Below, in pieces: positions 41,495 to 51,096 of a stretch of DNA of 64,000 nt (positions are counted from its first letter, which is position 1; every line of letters starts with the position of its first letter). A program made the position numbers and the translations under genes. The notes below the pieces were generated by a model. The model did no database searches. It was not told the DNA's origin and saw only the letters and a program-made list of their open reading frames with translations. This stretch comes from Secundilactobacillus pentosiphilus (lineage in GTDB: Bacteria; Bacillota; Bacilli; Lactobacillales; Lactobacillaceae). Location: NCBI RefSeq assembly GCF_002217985.1, contig NZ_BCMI01000003.1, positions 1 through 64,000 of the forward strand, given 5' to 3'.

Positions 41495-41938
41495 ATGAGC
41501 GAATCGGTACAAGATTCAATTCAAGAGATCACGCCAGCAGAGTGGGAACTCATGCGGATCGTCTGGACCAAGGGCCAGCTGTATTCCCGGGAACTGATCG
41601 ACCTGCTGCAGGAAAAGCGGTCGTGGTCGGACTCCACCATCAAAACGCTGCTGCGGCGGTTAGTGAAAAAGGGCCTGCTGAAGACCGAAAAACGGGACCG
41701 GCGCTTCCTTTATACTGCAACCATCAGTGAATCCGAAGCCATGAACGGCTCAGCCGAACAGCTCTTTGACCACCTCTGCGCCATGAAAAAAGGTGCCACG
41801 CTGCTGAATCTGGTGGAACACGTGACCCTGACGCAAACGGACATTCAAAACCTGCAGGCCGCTTTAAATGAAAAGGCCAAAACTGCACCGGAAGAAGTCG
41901 CTTGCGACTGCCTGCCAAACGGCGAACAGTGTGATTAA
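41495..41938 (+). CDS. copY: CopY/BlaI-type copper-responsive repressor
   Basis: The 147-aa product has the BlaI/CopY winged helix (TPAEWELMRIVW, then SDSTIKTLLRRLVKKGLL) and a C-terminal cysteine motif CDCLPNGEQCD. In classical CopY the tail is CxCx4CxC; here only three cysteines are present, CxC then one C after six residues, so metal handling may differ. The start is ATG 41495 after CGGAGGG; the frame extends upstream past the cop box and promoter. No copA, copB or copZ follows in the window, making it an orphan whose targets lie elsewhere. Confidence 0.88.
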   Translation: MSESVQDSIQEITPAEWELMRIVWTKGQLYSRELIDLLQEKRSWSDSTIKTLLRRLVKKGLLKTEKRDRRFLYTATISESEAMNGSAEQLFDHLCAMKKGATLLNLVEHVTLTQTDIQNLQAALNEKAKTAPEEVACDCLPNGEQCD

Positions 41939-41941
41939 CTC

Positions 41942-41981
41942 AAAAATGCTTACCAGTCAAAGTGAACTGGTAAGCATTTTT
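41942..41981. terminator. Bidirectional terminator after copY
   Basis: A perfect 16-bp stem (41942-41957 with 41966-41981) with A residues on one arm and T residues on the other lies between the convergent copY and the 140-aa reverse gene, overlapping the latter's stop codon. Confidence 0.88.
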
Positions 41982-42402
41982 ATTTGAGGTTAACGACCTT
42001 TGCCGTATACTTCTTCCCGGTATCCAGACTGACGTAGGTCAGCCGACTAGTGCTGCCACCCATCCAAGTGCGAAAGACGATGAAACGGCCGTTGTGGGTG
42101 ACCTGGCTGCTTCTAGTAGGATTCTTGTAGTTCCAGACCCCGCTGCGGGCGGTAGTGGCATATAGCCAGACCCGGTTTACGTACACCAGCTGACGATTGA
42201 TGCGTTTGGTTTCCTCAAGCAGGTTGTAGCGCTGGCGGATCTGGTCGATGGTGTATTTAGAAGCGTACTGCTTACCGTCGATGGTCACACTGTGCTTTAA
42301 ACTATGCGACCGGGTTTGAATCGGCCCGAAGAGAGTCGCCATCATGTATTGCACCGTGGCTGAAAAGGTGTCCCCGAATAACTTACGACGCATTTTACTC
42401 AT
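41980..42402 (-). CDS. Hypothetical protein (140 aa)
   Basis: I do not recognise this protein. It is basic, has no clear signal peptide, and its C-terminal half looks beta-rich with many Arg, Thr and Tyr (VTHNGRFIVFRTW, SRLTYVSLDTGKKYTAK). The ATG at 42402 has AGGGG close by and GGAGG further up; a second ATG three codons in is also possible. A TATAAT lies just upstream on the same strand. It overlaps a terminator that it shares with copY. Expression looks likely but the role is unknown. Confidence 0.6.
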   Translation of the reverse strand: MSKMRRKLFGDTFSATVQYMMATLFGPIQTRSHSLKHSVTIDGKQYASKYTIDQIRQRYNLLEETKRINRQLVYVNRVWLYATTARSGVWNYKNPTRSSQVTHNGRFIVFRTWMGGSTSRLTYVSLDTGKKYTAKVVNLK

Positions 42403-42514
42403 CCCCTATGTTTTACCTCCATTATAAGGCAGATAGGGTGACATGACGCAGGATTAAGCTTTGATGACAATTGCGTCTAATGCGGGCTAGCGGTGAATAA
42501 AGGCAGGAAGAATT

Positions 42515-42523
42515 TGTTATAAT
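42515..42523 (+). promoter_or_regulatory. Extended -10 promoter for the 302-aa gene
   Basis: TGTTATAAT lies 38 nt before the start codon at 42561. No good -35 box is seen. Confidence 0.55.
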
Positions 42524-42560
42524 AAATCGGACAAATGTACAGTATAGAATGGAGAAACGG

Positions 42561-43469
42561 ATGAGCGAGCAGATGGTAAAGTATGAAAATGATTTTAAAC
42601 GGGAATGGCGCAGCTGCGTCGGCTTTTTGAAGAAGCATCAACTGGCCGACTTTTTTGACTTGGAAATTTCCAAGATCGCGGTTCGCGGGTTCTTTAAGCT
42701 AATGGCCCAACAAATCCGCATCCCTTTCGCCCAGTGGAATGAAGGCAGTGTCCACCGCGGACTGTACCGCTTTTTGAGCAGTGCCTATCAAGAAGAAATG
42801 GACGTGCTGCAAACATCCCAAATCTATGATTCGATCACGACCTTCCTGGTGTACGAAGCCAAGTCCAAGCGGATCGACATGGACTATGATCAGCTGACCA
42901 CGCTGATGCTGCCGGTGAAGACGGCGTATTTGCTGCCATACGGTGCTGAGGACTCGTTACCCGAGTGGCAGCAGGCAACCAGCAATTCCGTGCGTGAATA
43001 CGTCAGCCAGTGGTTTGAAACATTCGTGGCCTCGCCGGAGTGCGAACCGTTGCTGCAGCAGGCGGATGCCAGTGAGCTGCAGCTGTACGTCATGCTGTTT
43101 GCGGATGCGCTTTACAACCGCCAGCGTAAAACAATCAAAAATACCGGCATGAACGACGTCGCCGGCCTCTTGCAGAACCTTTTTCCGGGGATGCTGTTCA
43201 AAAAACAGGATTACTATCTGATCAAGCCGACCTTGACCGCCTTTTTTAATTTCACCAAGCGGCAGGGCTACATGCGCCCAGACCACGTCAACCGGATTAT
43301 CAAAGGGGTGGCAAAGGGCTCGGCGGAAATGCTGCAGGAACTAAAGGCCCACGACTGGTACGAATTTCCGAAACTGCGTTACGCAACGTTGGAACGGCAG
43401 TATCAAAATGGCGGTGACAGTCAGTGGGTGCGGGAGATCTTTCGGCAATTAGATGAAGTCTATCACTAA
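42561..43469 (+). CDS. Conserved-looking hypothetical protein (302 aa)
   Basis: I do not recognise a family. The 302-aa product is soluble, with no signal or membrane segments, and predicted mostly helical, rich in aromatic and charged residues. The composition and codon use match the host core. I start it at ATG 42561, six bases after GGAG; ATG 42549 is within the site. It is a single gene upstream of galU with no visible terminator of its own. Confidence 0.7.
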   Translation: MSEQMVKYENDFKREWRSCVGFLKKHQLADFFDLEISKIAVRGFFKLMAQQIRIPFAQWNEGSVHRGLYRFLSSAYQEEMDVLQTSQIYDSITTFLVYEAKSKRIDMDYDQLTTLMLPVKTAYLLPYGAEDSLPEWQQATSNSVREYVSQWFETFVASPECEPLLQQADASELQLYVMLFADALYNRQRKTIKNTGMNDVAGLLQNLFPGMLFKKQDYYLIKPTLTAFFNFTKRQGYMRPDHVNRIIKGVAKGSAEMLQELKAHDWYEFPKLRYATLERQYQNGGDSQWVREIFRQLDEVYH

Positions 43470-43608
43470 TTGAGTATTGAGTCACACTCAATCTGATAGA
43501 ATAATACTGAGAATTTGCTAAATTTTAGCGCTATTTTGGCTTACATAGTGTAAAATGAAACATAACCGAAATAAGTATCATACTGTTGAAATAGAGGAGA
43601 TTTATACT

Positions 43609-44514
43609 ATGAAAGTACGTAAAGCCGTGATTCCAGCGGCTGGCCTGGGGACTCGTTTCCTGCCAGCAACTAAAGCGCTTGCAAAGGAAATGTTGCCAAT
43701 CGTTGATAAACCAACGATTCAGTTCATTGTTGAAGAAGCTAAAGCAAGTGGGATTGAAGATATCTTGATCATCGAAGGCAAGGGGAAGCGGTCCATCGAA
43801 GACCATTTTGATTCCGCTCCAGAGCTCGAACAGAACTTAAAGAAAAAAGGTAAAACCAAGTTACTTGACCTGGTTCAAGAAACGACGGCAGCAGCCGGAA
43901 TGAACCTTTATTACATTCGTCAGCCATACCCGAATGGCTTAGGTGATGCGATTCGTTACGCCAAGTCATTTATCGCAGGGGAACCCTTCGTGGTCATGCT
44001 GGGTGACGATTTGATGAACGACAAGGTGCCATTGACCAAGCAGTTAATCGACGAATACGAGAAGACCCATGCCTCAATCCTAGCTGTCAAAAAGGTTCCA
44101 CACGATGAGGTATCAGCTTACGGTGTAATCGATCCGCAAGACCAAGTCGATTCGGAATTGTTTAACGTCAATCGCTTTGTTGAAAAGCCAGCTATTGATG
44201 ATGCGCCAAGTGACCTCGCCATTATTGGCCGCTATCTGCTGACACCCGAAATTTTCGATGTCTTGGACAAGCAGAAGCCTGGCAAGGGTGGCGAAGTGCA
44301 GTTAACGGATGCCATTGATAAGTTGAACCAGACGCAGCGGGTTTTTGCCCACGAATTTAAGGGCCAACGGTTTGATGTTGGTAATAAGTTCGGTTACGTG
44401 AAGACCAACGTGGAATATGGTTTGACTCATCCTGAAATCAAGGACGAGTTACGACAGTACATTCTGGATACAGCTGACAAGCTGCGTAAAGAAACTCACG
44501 TTAATAAAAAATAA
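43609..44514 (+). CDS. galU: UTP-glucose-1-phosphate uridylyltransferase
   Basis: GalU makes UDP-glucose, the donor for cell-wall and exopolysaccharide sugars. The 301-aa product has the nucleotidyltransferase opening [20 protein letters not shown], the GDD metal site (MLGDDLMND) and the FVEKP segment. The start is ATG 43609 after GAGGAG; the frame is open upstream but without a site. A terminator follows. Codon use is core-like, unlike the EPS genes further down. Confidence 0.97.
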   Translation: MKVRKAVIPAAGLGTRFLPATKALAKEMLPIVDKPTIQFIVEEAKASGIEDILIIEGKGKRSIEDHFDSAPELEQNLKKKGKTKLLDLVQETTAAAGMNLYYIRQPYPNGLGDAIRYAKSFIAGEPFVVMLGDDLMNDKVPLTKQLIDEYEKTHASILAVKKVPHDEVSAYGVIDPQDQVDSELFNVNRFVEKPAIDDAPSDLAIIGRYLLTPEIFDVLDKQKPGKGGEVQLTDAIDKLNQTQRVFAHEFKGQRFDVGNKFGYVKTNVEYGLTHPEIKDELRQYILDTADKLRKETHVNKK

Positions 44515-44620
44515 TTGGATGGAATTGTTTCGGAAACTTTGCCAATTAATTACGTCTATTGTTAAGATGGGCTAGTGTTTGATTAGTTTAAATCTGGATA
44601 TATAATTTTTATTATAAATT

Positions 44621-44658
44621 GGCTTTGTTGTGGTGTTGTCCACAGCGAAGCCTTTTTT
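44621..44658 (+). terminator. Terminator after galU
   Basis: GGCTTTG pairs with CGAAGCC (one T-G), with an inner GTGG/CCAC helix, and six T residues follow. Confidence 0.8.
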
Positions 44659-44694
44659 AGCTAGTCACTAGTGCGCAAAATGGTTTTTATTTTT

Positions 44695-45920
44695 GGGTCT
44701 ACAAATTCTGTTAATGGTGAATAACCAATGTAGTACCTCTTCAAAAAAACAAGCCCTAATGTTCGAGAAAAAAGTCGGTGACTAAACAACATGCCCACAT
44801 TACGGAAGTTATTGAATGCAGTTATATCCCTTAAATTGGCCCTATTGACATCTGTTTAATGACGATAAATACAGTTTAAAGCTTCATAAACAGTGTTAGC
44901 TCTATGAAAACTTTGACATTACTTGTAGTGCCAAAGTTCCAACTTGCTTTTTAAACCCACACTAATTTATGCAGTTCACCAAGCAGTAACGGGACTAGCT
45001 GAAAACTCATTAACGGATACTGAAGTAGCTAAATGACAATATGATTCGTATTATTAATGAACATGTCTAGCGTCCTTATCGTCTGAAAGAGTTAACAACT
45101 TAGCTTTACTTTGACTAGTTTCGTTCAGTGAACTATCGCATGTCGTTTATTTGGTGGCTGCACTTGTCCATCACTTGGTGACAAGTTACCGTGTAGGTTA
45201 ACAATTAAAACATGGACTACTTTATCAATTAACTGGGCGTCAATATGTTCAACGGGTATTGTTGATTTGAATGCTCAGTATGATCATTTTATTAAGCGAA
45301 TCTCTCCCAATGATGAGATTGTTATTGATCGATTTCATATCATTCAACTCGCGGGACGAGCCCTTAAGCAGGTCTGAATTCAAGCTTTTCAGACCATCTT
45401 TGATAATCATTTGCGTCTTCATCGAATATTGAAATTCTATTGGCGTTTATTTCATCAGAATCAGACCAGATCAATGATGTTAAGTCCGTCTATTTACGTG
45501 GCATCAATGAATATTTGACGAACTAGAGTGCTATCGATTCAATCTTATCAACTTTTCCACGCTTCGCTGCTGTTTATGCGACTTATCAAACGATTTTAAC
45601 TGCGATTAAACAGCGCAACGTAGGCCAGTTAGCTACCTTTATTGACCATTATCAACGTAATCGAACCAGTATGGATACGGTCATGAACACCTTCAAAAAA
45701 AACGCCAAGCTATCTTGAATGCCTGCTGTTATCGTAATTCCAATGGCCCCTTAGAAGGTATTAATCGCAAAATTAAGACATTAAAACGTAACTATTATGG
45801 CTTTCGTAATCTCAATAATTTCTTTAACCGCATTTCACTAATTCAGAAATAGTAAAAAGCACAGCCACAAAAATGTGACTGCGCTTATGATGCACCCTCA
45901 ATACGATTTGACGATGACCC
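44695..45920 (+). mobile_element. Decayed ISL3-family insertion sequence
   Basis: The left end GGGTCTAC... and the inverted right end GGGTCATC... agree over about 30 nt with small gaps, including the inner AATGGTGAAT/AGGGTGCAT-like parts. The flanking octamers TTATTTTT and TAAATTTT agree at 6 of 8 positions, which may be a worn target duplication; ISL3 elements make 8-bp ones. The internal transposase is broken. At about 1.23 kb it is slightly shorter than intact members. Confidence 0.75.
44780..45852 (+). pseudogene. Broken ISL3-family transposase
   Basis: Fragments in shifting forward frames match the family. Around 45240-45390 the frame reads DLNAQYDHFIKRI and DEIVIDRFHIIQLAGRA, which is the catalytic-core region, then meets an in-frame TGA after ALKQV. 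The C-terminal piece reads NSNGPLEGINRKIKTLKR and YYGFRNLNNFFNRI and ends at TAG 45852. The N-terminal part is hard to follow and its boundary is approximate. Several stops and frameshifts show it is inactive. Confidence 0.8.
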
Positions 45921-46091
45921 TAAATTTTTTACTTTTCTACTATTATTTTGATATTATCAATGTCATTGCTATTTAAAATTAGCGTAAACTTATTCTTAAA
46001 AACAAGCGAAGCTTAGTATCCAGAAATTAGACAGGATCGTTAATCATTTGGTTGAAGAAGCATTATATTAGATTTAACAAAGAAATGAGAA
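45921..46091. other. A/T-rich spacer after the IS remnant
   Basis: No gene is seen. GATTTAACAAAG (46071-46082) and CTTTGTTAAATC (46095-46106) form a 12-bp inverted repeat across the end of the zinc-ribbon gene; it may be a weak terminator, though no T-run follows. Confidence 0.5.
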
Positions 46092-46829
46092 CTACTTTGT
46101 TAAATCGGAGTTAAGCTTATTTTTAGCCTTCTTAGATTCTGCAGAATAATGTTTGTACGTACCAGAGGGGCTGGTTACGATTTTCCAATAATTTTGAAGG
46201 TCATCATTTAACTTTGTGTCATTGGTGTATTGCTTTTGGTTTGACGATGTTACATTTGAACTTAACTGCTTGAAGTTATTCTTCAAAGAAGTTTTATTTG
46301 CGTTAATTTTATTCATTTTCCCATTAGCTCTCCATTGGTCAAAATGAGCATTAATGGCCTGTCTATAGGTAGCATATGATTTTCCATTGATTATCACAGG
46401 AGCTGCATAAATAGCATCGTACCAAACCCTTTTAGTTTGGCTATCAAGTATTACTAATTCTTTCGTTAAACTTTTTGCTGTATTTTTAAATTTTGAATCA
46501 TAGATGTTAAAATCGTCGTTTTTAGCTTGCAAAGCTTGTTGATCCGCTGCTTCTTGACGTTGATGAAGTACATAACCTCCACCGCCGATAGTAGCAAGAG
46601 CGACTATAAATAGGAGAATAGTAAATATAATTCTTTTATGAAGAGGAGTTTTTAATTTATTTGATTGTGCATTTGAATTGCGCTTCTCAGCTCTTTTGTT
46701 TGTAGCAGTAGGCTTAATTATTTTCTGATTAGATGAAACTTCTGGCTGCTTCGTGCCACAATAAGGGCAGAATACAGAATCAGTTGGTATTATTTTTCCA
46801 CATTTGATACAAAATCTTTGTTTTATCAT
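46092..46829 (-). CDS. Zinc-ribbon membrane protein
   Basis: The 245-aa product starts with a double zinc ribbon-type knuckle (C7, C10, C21, C24: FCIKCG and FCPYCG), then a basic linker, one membrane helix at about 68-88 (IIFTILLFIVALATIGGGG), and a hydrophilic Lys/Asn/Ser-rich outer domain of about 155 residues. This layout, ribbon inside and variable domain outside, is common in Gram-positive bacteria but the function is unknown. GGAGAG precedes the ATG. It lies in the A/T-rich region between the IS remnant and the EPS cluster and is probably horizontally acquired. Confidence 0.75.
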   Translation of the reverse strand: MIKQRFCIKCGKIIPTDSVFCPYCGTKQPEVSSNQKIIKPTATNKRAEKRNSNAQSNKLKTPLHKRIIFTILLFIVALATIGGGGYVLHQRQEAADQQALQAKNDDFNIYDSKFKNTAKSLTKELVILDSQTKRVWYDAIYAAPVIINGKSYATYRQAINAHFDQWRANGKMNKINANKTSLKNNFKQLSSNVTSSNQKQYTNDTKLNDDLQNYWKIVTSPSGTYKHYSAESKKAKNKLNSDLTK

Positions 46830-47625
46830 ATTTTTCTCTCCAAATTATCTTTTAAGTTTAGTATTGATGTCCTATATTAATTTGGTACAGGCGTTTAAAA
46901 TAGTGTTCAATCAAAGATAATACCACTTATTAAGAGCCCGTTGTCAATAAATTAAAAACCATTGTTATAATTATACTATATTGAAAGAGCAATTTCGGCC
47001 ACTATCGTAAATAAATTTTTCATTTTTAAACATATCATAAGATTAAGCTTAATAACTAAATTTTTTCTTGAGAATTAACTAGTACTAGTTAAAGCACTTT
47101 TTAGATTTTTAAAATGAATGGGCTTAATTCTTCTGACAGTACCAATTGTTAGACTTCCTAATAGATTAATGGATTATTCGTAAACACATAACGAATAGGG
47201 ATCCTTCTATAAAAATATTTACTATTAGGATATAAGAATTGGCATTTTATCACTATCTATATTTTGTAAAGAATAAGAGTTCAAACAGGGGAAAATTGGC
47301 TTGATTACTGTAGCTCATATGATGTGCGAATTATTAATACTCTTGGCTGGGATACCATCTATTTTAAAGCAGTTATAGTAGTTGCTAATAATTTGTTCTC
47401 TGTGTTTGCATTGATTCTGGAATTAAACAGGGAGCAAAGGACTTGTCTAAATTAATTATGCTTTTCCAGTGGTTACTTAGCATTTTTTGATGTTTTATTT
47501 TAAAATATATTGTACTATGTATGACTATTAATAGTAAAAATTTGCAGTTGTTTTATTGTCGGGGTTAACATTACTTGGAAGAATTCTATTTTTTGTAAGC
47601 CGTTCACAAGAAGGTGGAAATAATA
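46830..47625. other. A/T-rich intergenic region of about 800 bp
   Basis: I find no open frame with a ribosome binding site on either strand. A small inverted repeat TATTCGT/ACGAATA lies at 47174-47196. The sequence looks like decayed DNA. The ROK gene's ribosome binding site (GAAGGTGG) lies at its end; no good promoter for that gene is obvious. Confidence 0.5.
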
Positions 47626-48585
47626 ATGTACATTGGAATTGATCTAGGGGGTACCAATATCAAAATTGGACTCCTAAATGAGAAGTTATCTGTTCAAACA
47701 AAAATGAAAGTGTTAACGGAATCGGAAACAAATAGTCAGACGGTAATGGCTAACCTTATCACTGGCGTGAGAAGACTACTGGCTCAAGCACAGATACCTA
47801 CGGAGCAAATCAAAGCAATTGGCATCGGGGTGCCAGGGCAGATGGACATTAAGAAGGGACTATCGATCTTTTCGCCCAACTTTGCCAGCTGGGAAAACGT
47901 CCCAGTGGTTGAGCAGCTTGAAACCGAGTTTCATATTCCAACTTATATGGATAACGATGTCCGGGTCAATCTCTACGGCGAGTGGCAAATGGGCGCCGGT
48001 AAGGGGAAACAAGACGTCCTCATGGTGACGTTAGGTACGGGTCTGGGGGCCGCAATGATCTCTAACGGTCAGATGATGTACGGTAAATCGAACAGTGCCG
48101 TTGAGCTGGGTCATTTGAATATGTACCGCCATGGACGGCCATGCGCCTGTGGTAGTTCTGGCTGCCTGGGTCGCTACGTGTCCGCCAGGGGAATGGTTAA
48201 AACCGTGCAAGAGCACTTAGCCGCTGGTGAGACTAGCATCATGACGGATTGGACTGACGGCGATGAAACCAAGCTCACCGCGAAGATGGTTTCGGATGCT
48301 TATGATCGGCAGGACCAATTAGCTCAGAAGGTTATGCAAGAGACCGGTGAGATCTTAGGCTACGGCTTGTCTTCAGCCATCAATCTGTTTAACCCCGAAC
48401 GGATCATCATCGGCGGTGGCGTGGCTGAAGCCGGTGAACGCCTGTTAGGGCCAACTAAAGCAGTGATCGTTGGTCATGCCTTAAAGGTTGCCCGAAAGGT
48501 CTGCGATATTGTGCCGGCTCAGCTTGGCCCTTGGGCTGGTATGATTGGAGCAAGTGTTTACGCAAGTCAACAAATAGTAAATTGA
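47626..48585 (+). CDS. ROK family sugar kinase (glucokinase-like)
   Basis: The 319-aa product has the ATP-binding start YIGIDLGGTNIKIG, the VTLGTGLGAA phosphate loop, the ELGHLNM segment with the zinc-binding histidine, and CACGSSGCLG, the ROK cysteine signature. These features fit a glucokinase or another hexose kinase rather than a NagC-type repressor, since there is no N-terminal helix-turn-helix. The start is ATG 47626 after GAAGGTGG. The first 150 nt are A/T-rich like the flanks, while the rest is GC-richer and core-like. It lies just before the EPS genes and might feed glucose-6-phosphate toward galU. Confidence 0.88.
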   Translation: MYIGIDLGGTNIKIGLLNEKLSVQTKMKVLTESETNSQTVMANLITGVRRLLAQAQIPTEQIKAIGIGVPGQMDIKKGLSIFSPNFASWENVPVVEQLETEFHIPTYMDNDVRVNLYGEWQMGAGKGKQDVLMVTLGTGLGAAMISNGQMMYGKSNSAVELGHLNMYRHGRPCACGSSGCLGRYVSARGMVKTVQEHLAAGETSIMTDWTDGDETKLTAKMVSDAYDRQDQLAQKVMQETGEILGYGLSSAINLFNPERIIIGGGVAEAGERLLGPTKAVIVGHALKVARKVCDIVPAQLGPWAGMIGASVYASQQIVN

Positions 48586-48794
48586 AATTATAGTTTAAAT
48601 CATATGAATATAAGCTGTCGATAATTAGCATAACAATTTAAGACAGAGAATGTATTAAATTAATAACTGATTTATTTTTAAAAACTTGACGCAGTTGTGA
48701 TAAAGTGGAAAATGTAACAAGGTAGGCTTTAGGAATACTTATTATTAAAGAAGCGTCTTTTATAGATGAGACTGAGACTAGGAGAAAAGTTAAA

Positions 48795-49781
48795 ATGAGT
48801 GAGGACAATAAAGATTTACAGCAAGTAAATAATCAGAGACAGCAGCGGCCTCGTCATCATCGAGTTCGCAATTTTATTCTTGTAATAGTTGCAATTATAG
48901 TTGTTGGTGCAGGCGCGTATGTTGGATATGCTTGGCATAAACTTTCAGAAACTTCTAAAGTGGTTTATCAACCATCCGGAGCTCCAAAATTACGTAATGC
49001 ATCTCAAGTAATATCAAAGAAAAAGCCTGTTTCTATTCTTTTACTTGGTGCAGATACAGGAGCTGCGGGACGTTCATATAAAGGTCGTACTGATACGATT
49101 ATCGTGATGACTATAAATCCAAAGACGAACCAATCTACTATGGTTAGTCTACCACGAGATATGAAGGTGAATTTGCCAGGTTATGCAAAGTACTCGCCAG
49201 CGAAGATTAATGCAGCATATACTTATGGGGGCATAAAAGAGACTATTTCAACGGTTCAGAAGTATTTGAATGTACCAATTGACTATTATCTTATGGTTAA
49301 TATGGGTGGTCTCAAAAAAGCTATCAATAAAGTTGGTGGTGTTGATGTTATCTCTCCACTATCGTTTCACTATTCAGGATCCACGTTTAAAAAGGGTCAG
49401 AAATACCATTTAAACGGTAGTGAAGCTCTGAAATTCTCAAGAATGCGGTACGATGACCCGAGAGGTGACTATGGTCGCCAAGAACGTCAACGTTTAGTAC
49501 TTTCTGCTTTACTTAAAAAGTCAATATCATACAAAACAGTTTTAAATGATGGCTTTTTAGTTTCTATTTCTGATGAGATGCAGACGGATTTAACGCGTAG
49601 TGATATGCTTGGCTTAGCATTAAATTATCGGTCCGCTGGCAAGAATGCAAATTCAGATCATGCACAAGGGAAAACTGAGATGCAAGGTGGACAGTCTTAT
49701 GAAGTTGTGCCAAGTAAAGAAAAAGTTAGAATTTCCAATGAATTACGTACCAGCCTAGGGTTAAATTCGGTTGGCTATTAA
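48795..49781 (+). CDS. LytR-CpsA-Psr (LCP) family wall polymer transferase
   Basis: LCP enzymes transfer undecaprenyl-linked glycopolymers onto peptidoglycan on the outer face of the membrane. The 328-aa product has a short basic cytoplasmic tail, a membrane helix at about 26-46, then the LCP domain: ILLLGADTG, the Arg/Asp site GRTDTIIVMTIN, VSLPRDMKV, and FSRMRYDDPRGDYGRQERQR. AGGAG lies before the ATG. In Lactobacillus EPS clusters it is usually the first gene, and that holds here. It suggests the polymer is wall-bound rather than only released. Confidence 0.92.
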   Translation: MSEDNKDLQQVNNQRQQRPRHHRVRNFILVIVAIIVVGAGAYVGYAWHKLSETSKVVYQPSGAPKLRNASQVISKKKPVSILLLGADTGAAGRSYKGRTDTIIVMTINPKTNQSTMVSLPRDMKVNLPGYAKYSPAKINAAYTYGGIKETISTVQKYLNVPIDYYLMVNMGGLKKAINKVGGVDVISPLSFHYSGSTFKKGQKYHLNGSEALKFSRMRYDDPRGDYGRQERQRLVLSALLKKSISYKTVLNDGFLVSISDEMQTDLTRSDMLGLALNYRSAGKNANSDHAQGKTEMQGGQSYEVVPSKEKVRISNELRTSLGLNSVGY

Positions 49782-50105
49782 AGGGCGTTGGTATTTGTTT
49801 GAATATTAACTTTCAATTGCATAAGTGAAGCAAATATGGTATTTATATATCAAGTACTGAACAGATTGTAACTATTTGTTAAGTGAGGTAGGTACGTTTT
49901 ATCCAGGGCGAGGCTTTTGCGACTGTGATAAATAATAGTTGTGGAACGGGGGTATCCCTCTGTACTGTCATGGTGAGAAGAGTTTTATATTACAGTGTGC
50001 TATGGTTCATATCGAAATAAGCCTAAGGAGTATACCGGTAGGTAGAGAGCATATAAATAACTTGATGCTAGTAATGAAGCCTGATTTATTGCTCTAGGGA
50101 AAATT
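49782..50105 (+). other. 324-nt untranslated gap before the priming transferase, possible structured RNA
   Basis: No gene is seen. The stretch 49890-50060 is more GC-rich than its surroundings and has short stems such as GGGGG/CCCTC (about 49956-49968). The gap lies inside an otherwise tight EPS operon. A regulatory leader is possible; no known family is recognised. Confidence 0.4.
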
Positions 50106-50852
50106 ATGGATAATCTGAAGGGAAGATTCATTGAAATGGAAGTTGGTAGTCAAAATCGCCAGAATAGACAACAGTGTGAGATTAAATATGAATCTACACA
50201 AAGTAGGGATAGCAACGTGACTCTGAATCAAGATAAAATAGATTCAAGAATATTATATCGGGTTGTTAAAAATATTTTTGATAGGTTGATAAGTATGTTG
50301 GGGATAATTCTTCTTAGCCCGCTATTTATTGTTGTTGCCATTTTAATAAAAAATGAAGATGGCGGTAAAGTTATTTATGTACAGCAACGAATTGGAAAAA
50401 ATGGGAAACCATTTAAGATGTATAAGTTTAGATCTATGGTTATGAATGCAGATAAAAAGGTAGCTAAAATAGCCGATTTAAATGAAGTTGATGGTGCCAT
50501 GTTCAAGATGAAGAATGATCCAAGAGTCACAAAAGTTGGTAAAGTTATTCGTAAATATAGCATTGATGAATTACCTCAACTTGTAAATGTAGTTAAGGGA
50601 GATATGGCGTTAGTTGGACCACGTCCGCCTCTGGCTAGAGAAGTTAAAGAGTATAGTGATTATGATATGCAAAGATTGATGGTAGTTCCAGGATGTACTG
50701 GATTATGGCAAGTTACTGAACGAAATAGTGTTGGGTTTCACGAGATGGTTGAATTAGATATTGAATATATTCAGAAATCGAATTTTTTATTTGATTTAGG
50801 GATTCTAATTAGAACCGTTTGGATTATGATTAAACCAAATGAGGCTTACTAA
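50106..50852 (+). CDS. Undecaprenyl-phosphate sugar phosphotransferase (priming enzyme)
   Basis: This enzyme starts each repeat unit by moving a sugar phosphate from its nucleotide donor to undecaprenyl phosphate. The 248-aa product has a variable polar N-terminus of about 55 residues, one hydrophobic segment (SMLGIILLSPLFIVVAILI), and the bacterial sugar transferase domain: QQRIGKNGKPFKMYKFRSM, RKYSIDELPQLVNVVKGDMA, LVGPRPPL and VPGCTGLWQV. It is the short WbaP/CpsE C-terminal type. The start is ATG with AGGGAA upstream. The donor is often glucose or galactose, but this cannot be settled from sequence. Confidence 0.92.
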   Translation: MDNLKGRFIEMEVGSQNRQNRQQCEIKYESTQSRDSNVTLNQDKIDSRILYRVVKNIFDRLISMLGIILLSPLFIVVAILIKNEDGGKVIYVQQRIGKNGKPFKMYKFRSMVMNADKKVAKIADLNEVDGAMFKMKNDPRVTKVGKVIRKYSIDELPQLVNVVKGDMALVGPRPPLAREVKEYSDYDMQRLMVVPGCTGLWQVTERNSVGFHEMVELDIEYIQKSNFLFDLGILIRTVWIMIKPNEAY

Positions 50853-50957
50853 AGATTAAATAATAGATATTGCATTAGTTACAGTTGTTTGTGATATTGG
50901 CTATAGTTAGTTTGATTTGTATACCTGCTGAACTAATTACTTTTTAAGTAAACTGAG

Positions 50958-50988
50958 AAAAGATTTGTCCGGTCGACAAATCTTTTTT
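50958..50988 (+). terminator. Intrinsic terminator inside the EPS cluster
   Basis: GATTTGTC and GACAAATC form an eight-bp stem with loop CGGTC, preceded by AAAA and followed by six T residues. It lies between the priming transferase and the rest of the glycosyltransferase genes, so either a separate promoter or read-through must serve the latter. Confidence 0.8.
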
Positions 50989-51096
50989 AGATTTATAGGT
51001 TCATTTACTCTTTAATCGGGAAAAAAGATTTTTATTTGGGTATCTGCGGTAGAAAAGTTCAAATATTGTGTTTATCAAATGTGTGAGGATTTTAAA

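Noticed and set aside
46830..47625. Possible CRISPR array or repeat cluster in the gene-poor region
   Set aside because: No regularly spaced repeats are seen; only one small inverted repeat is present.
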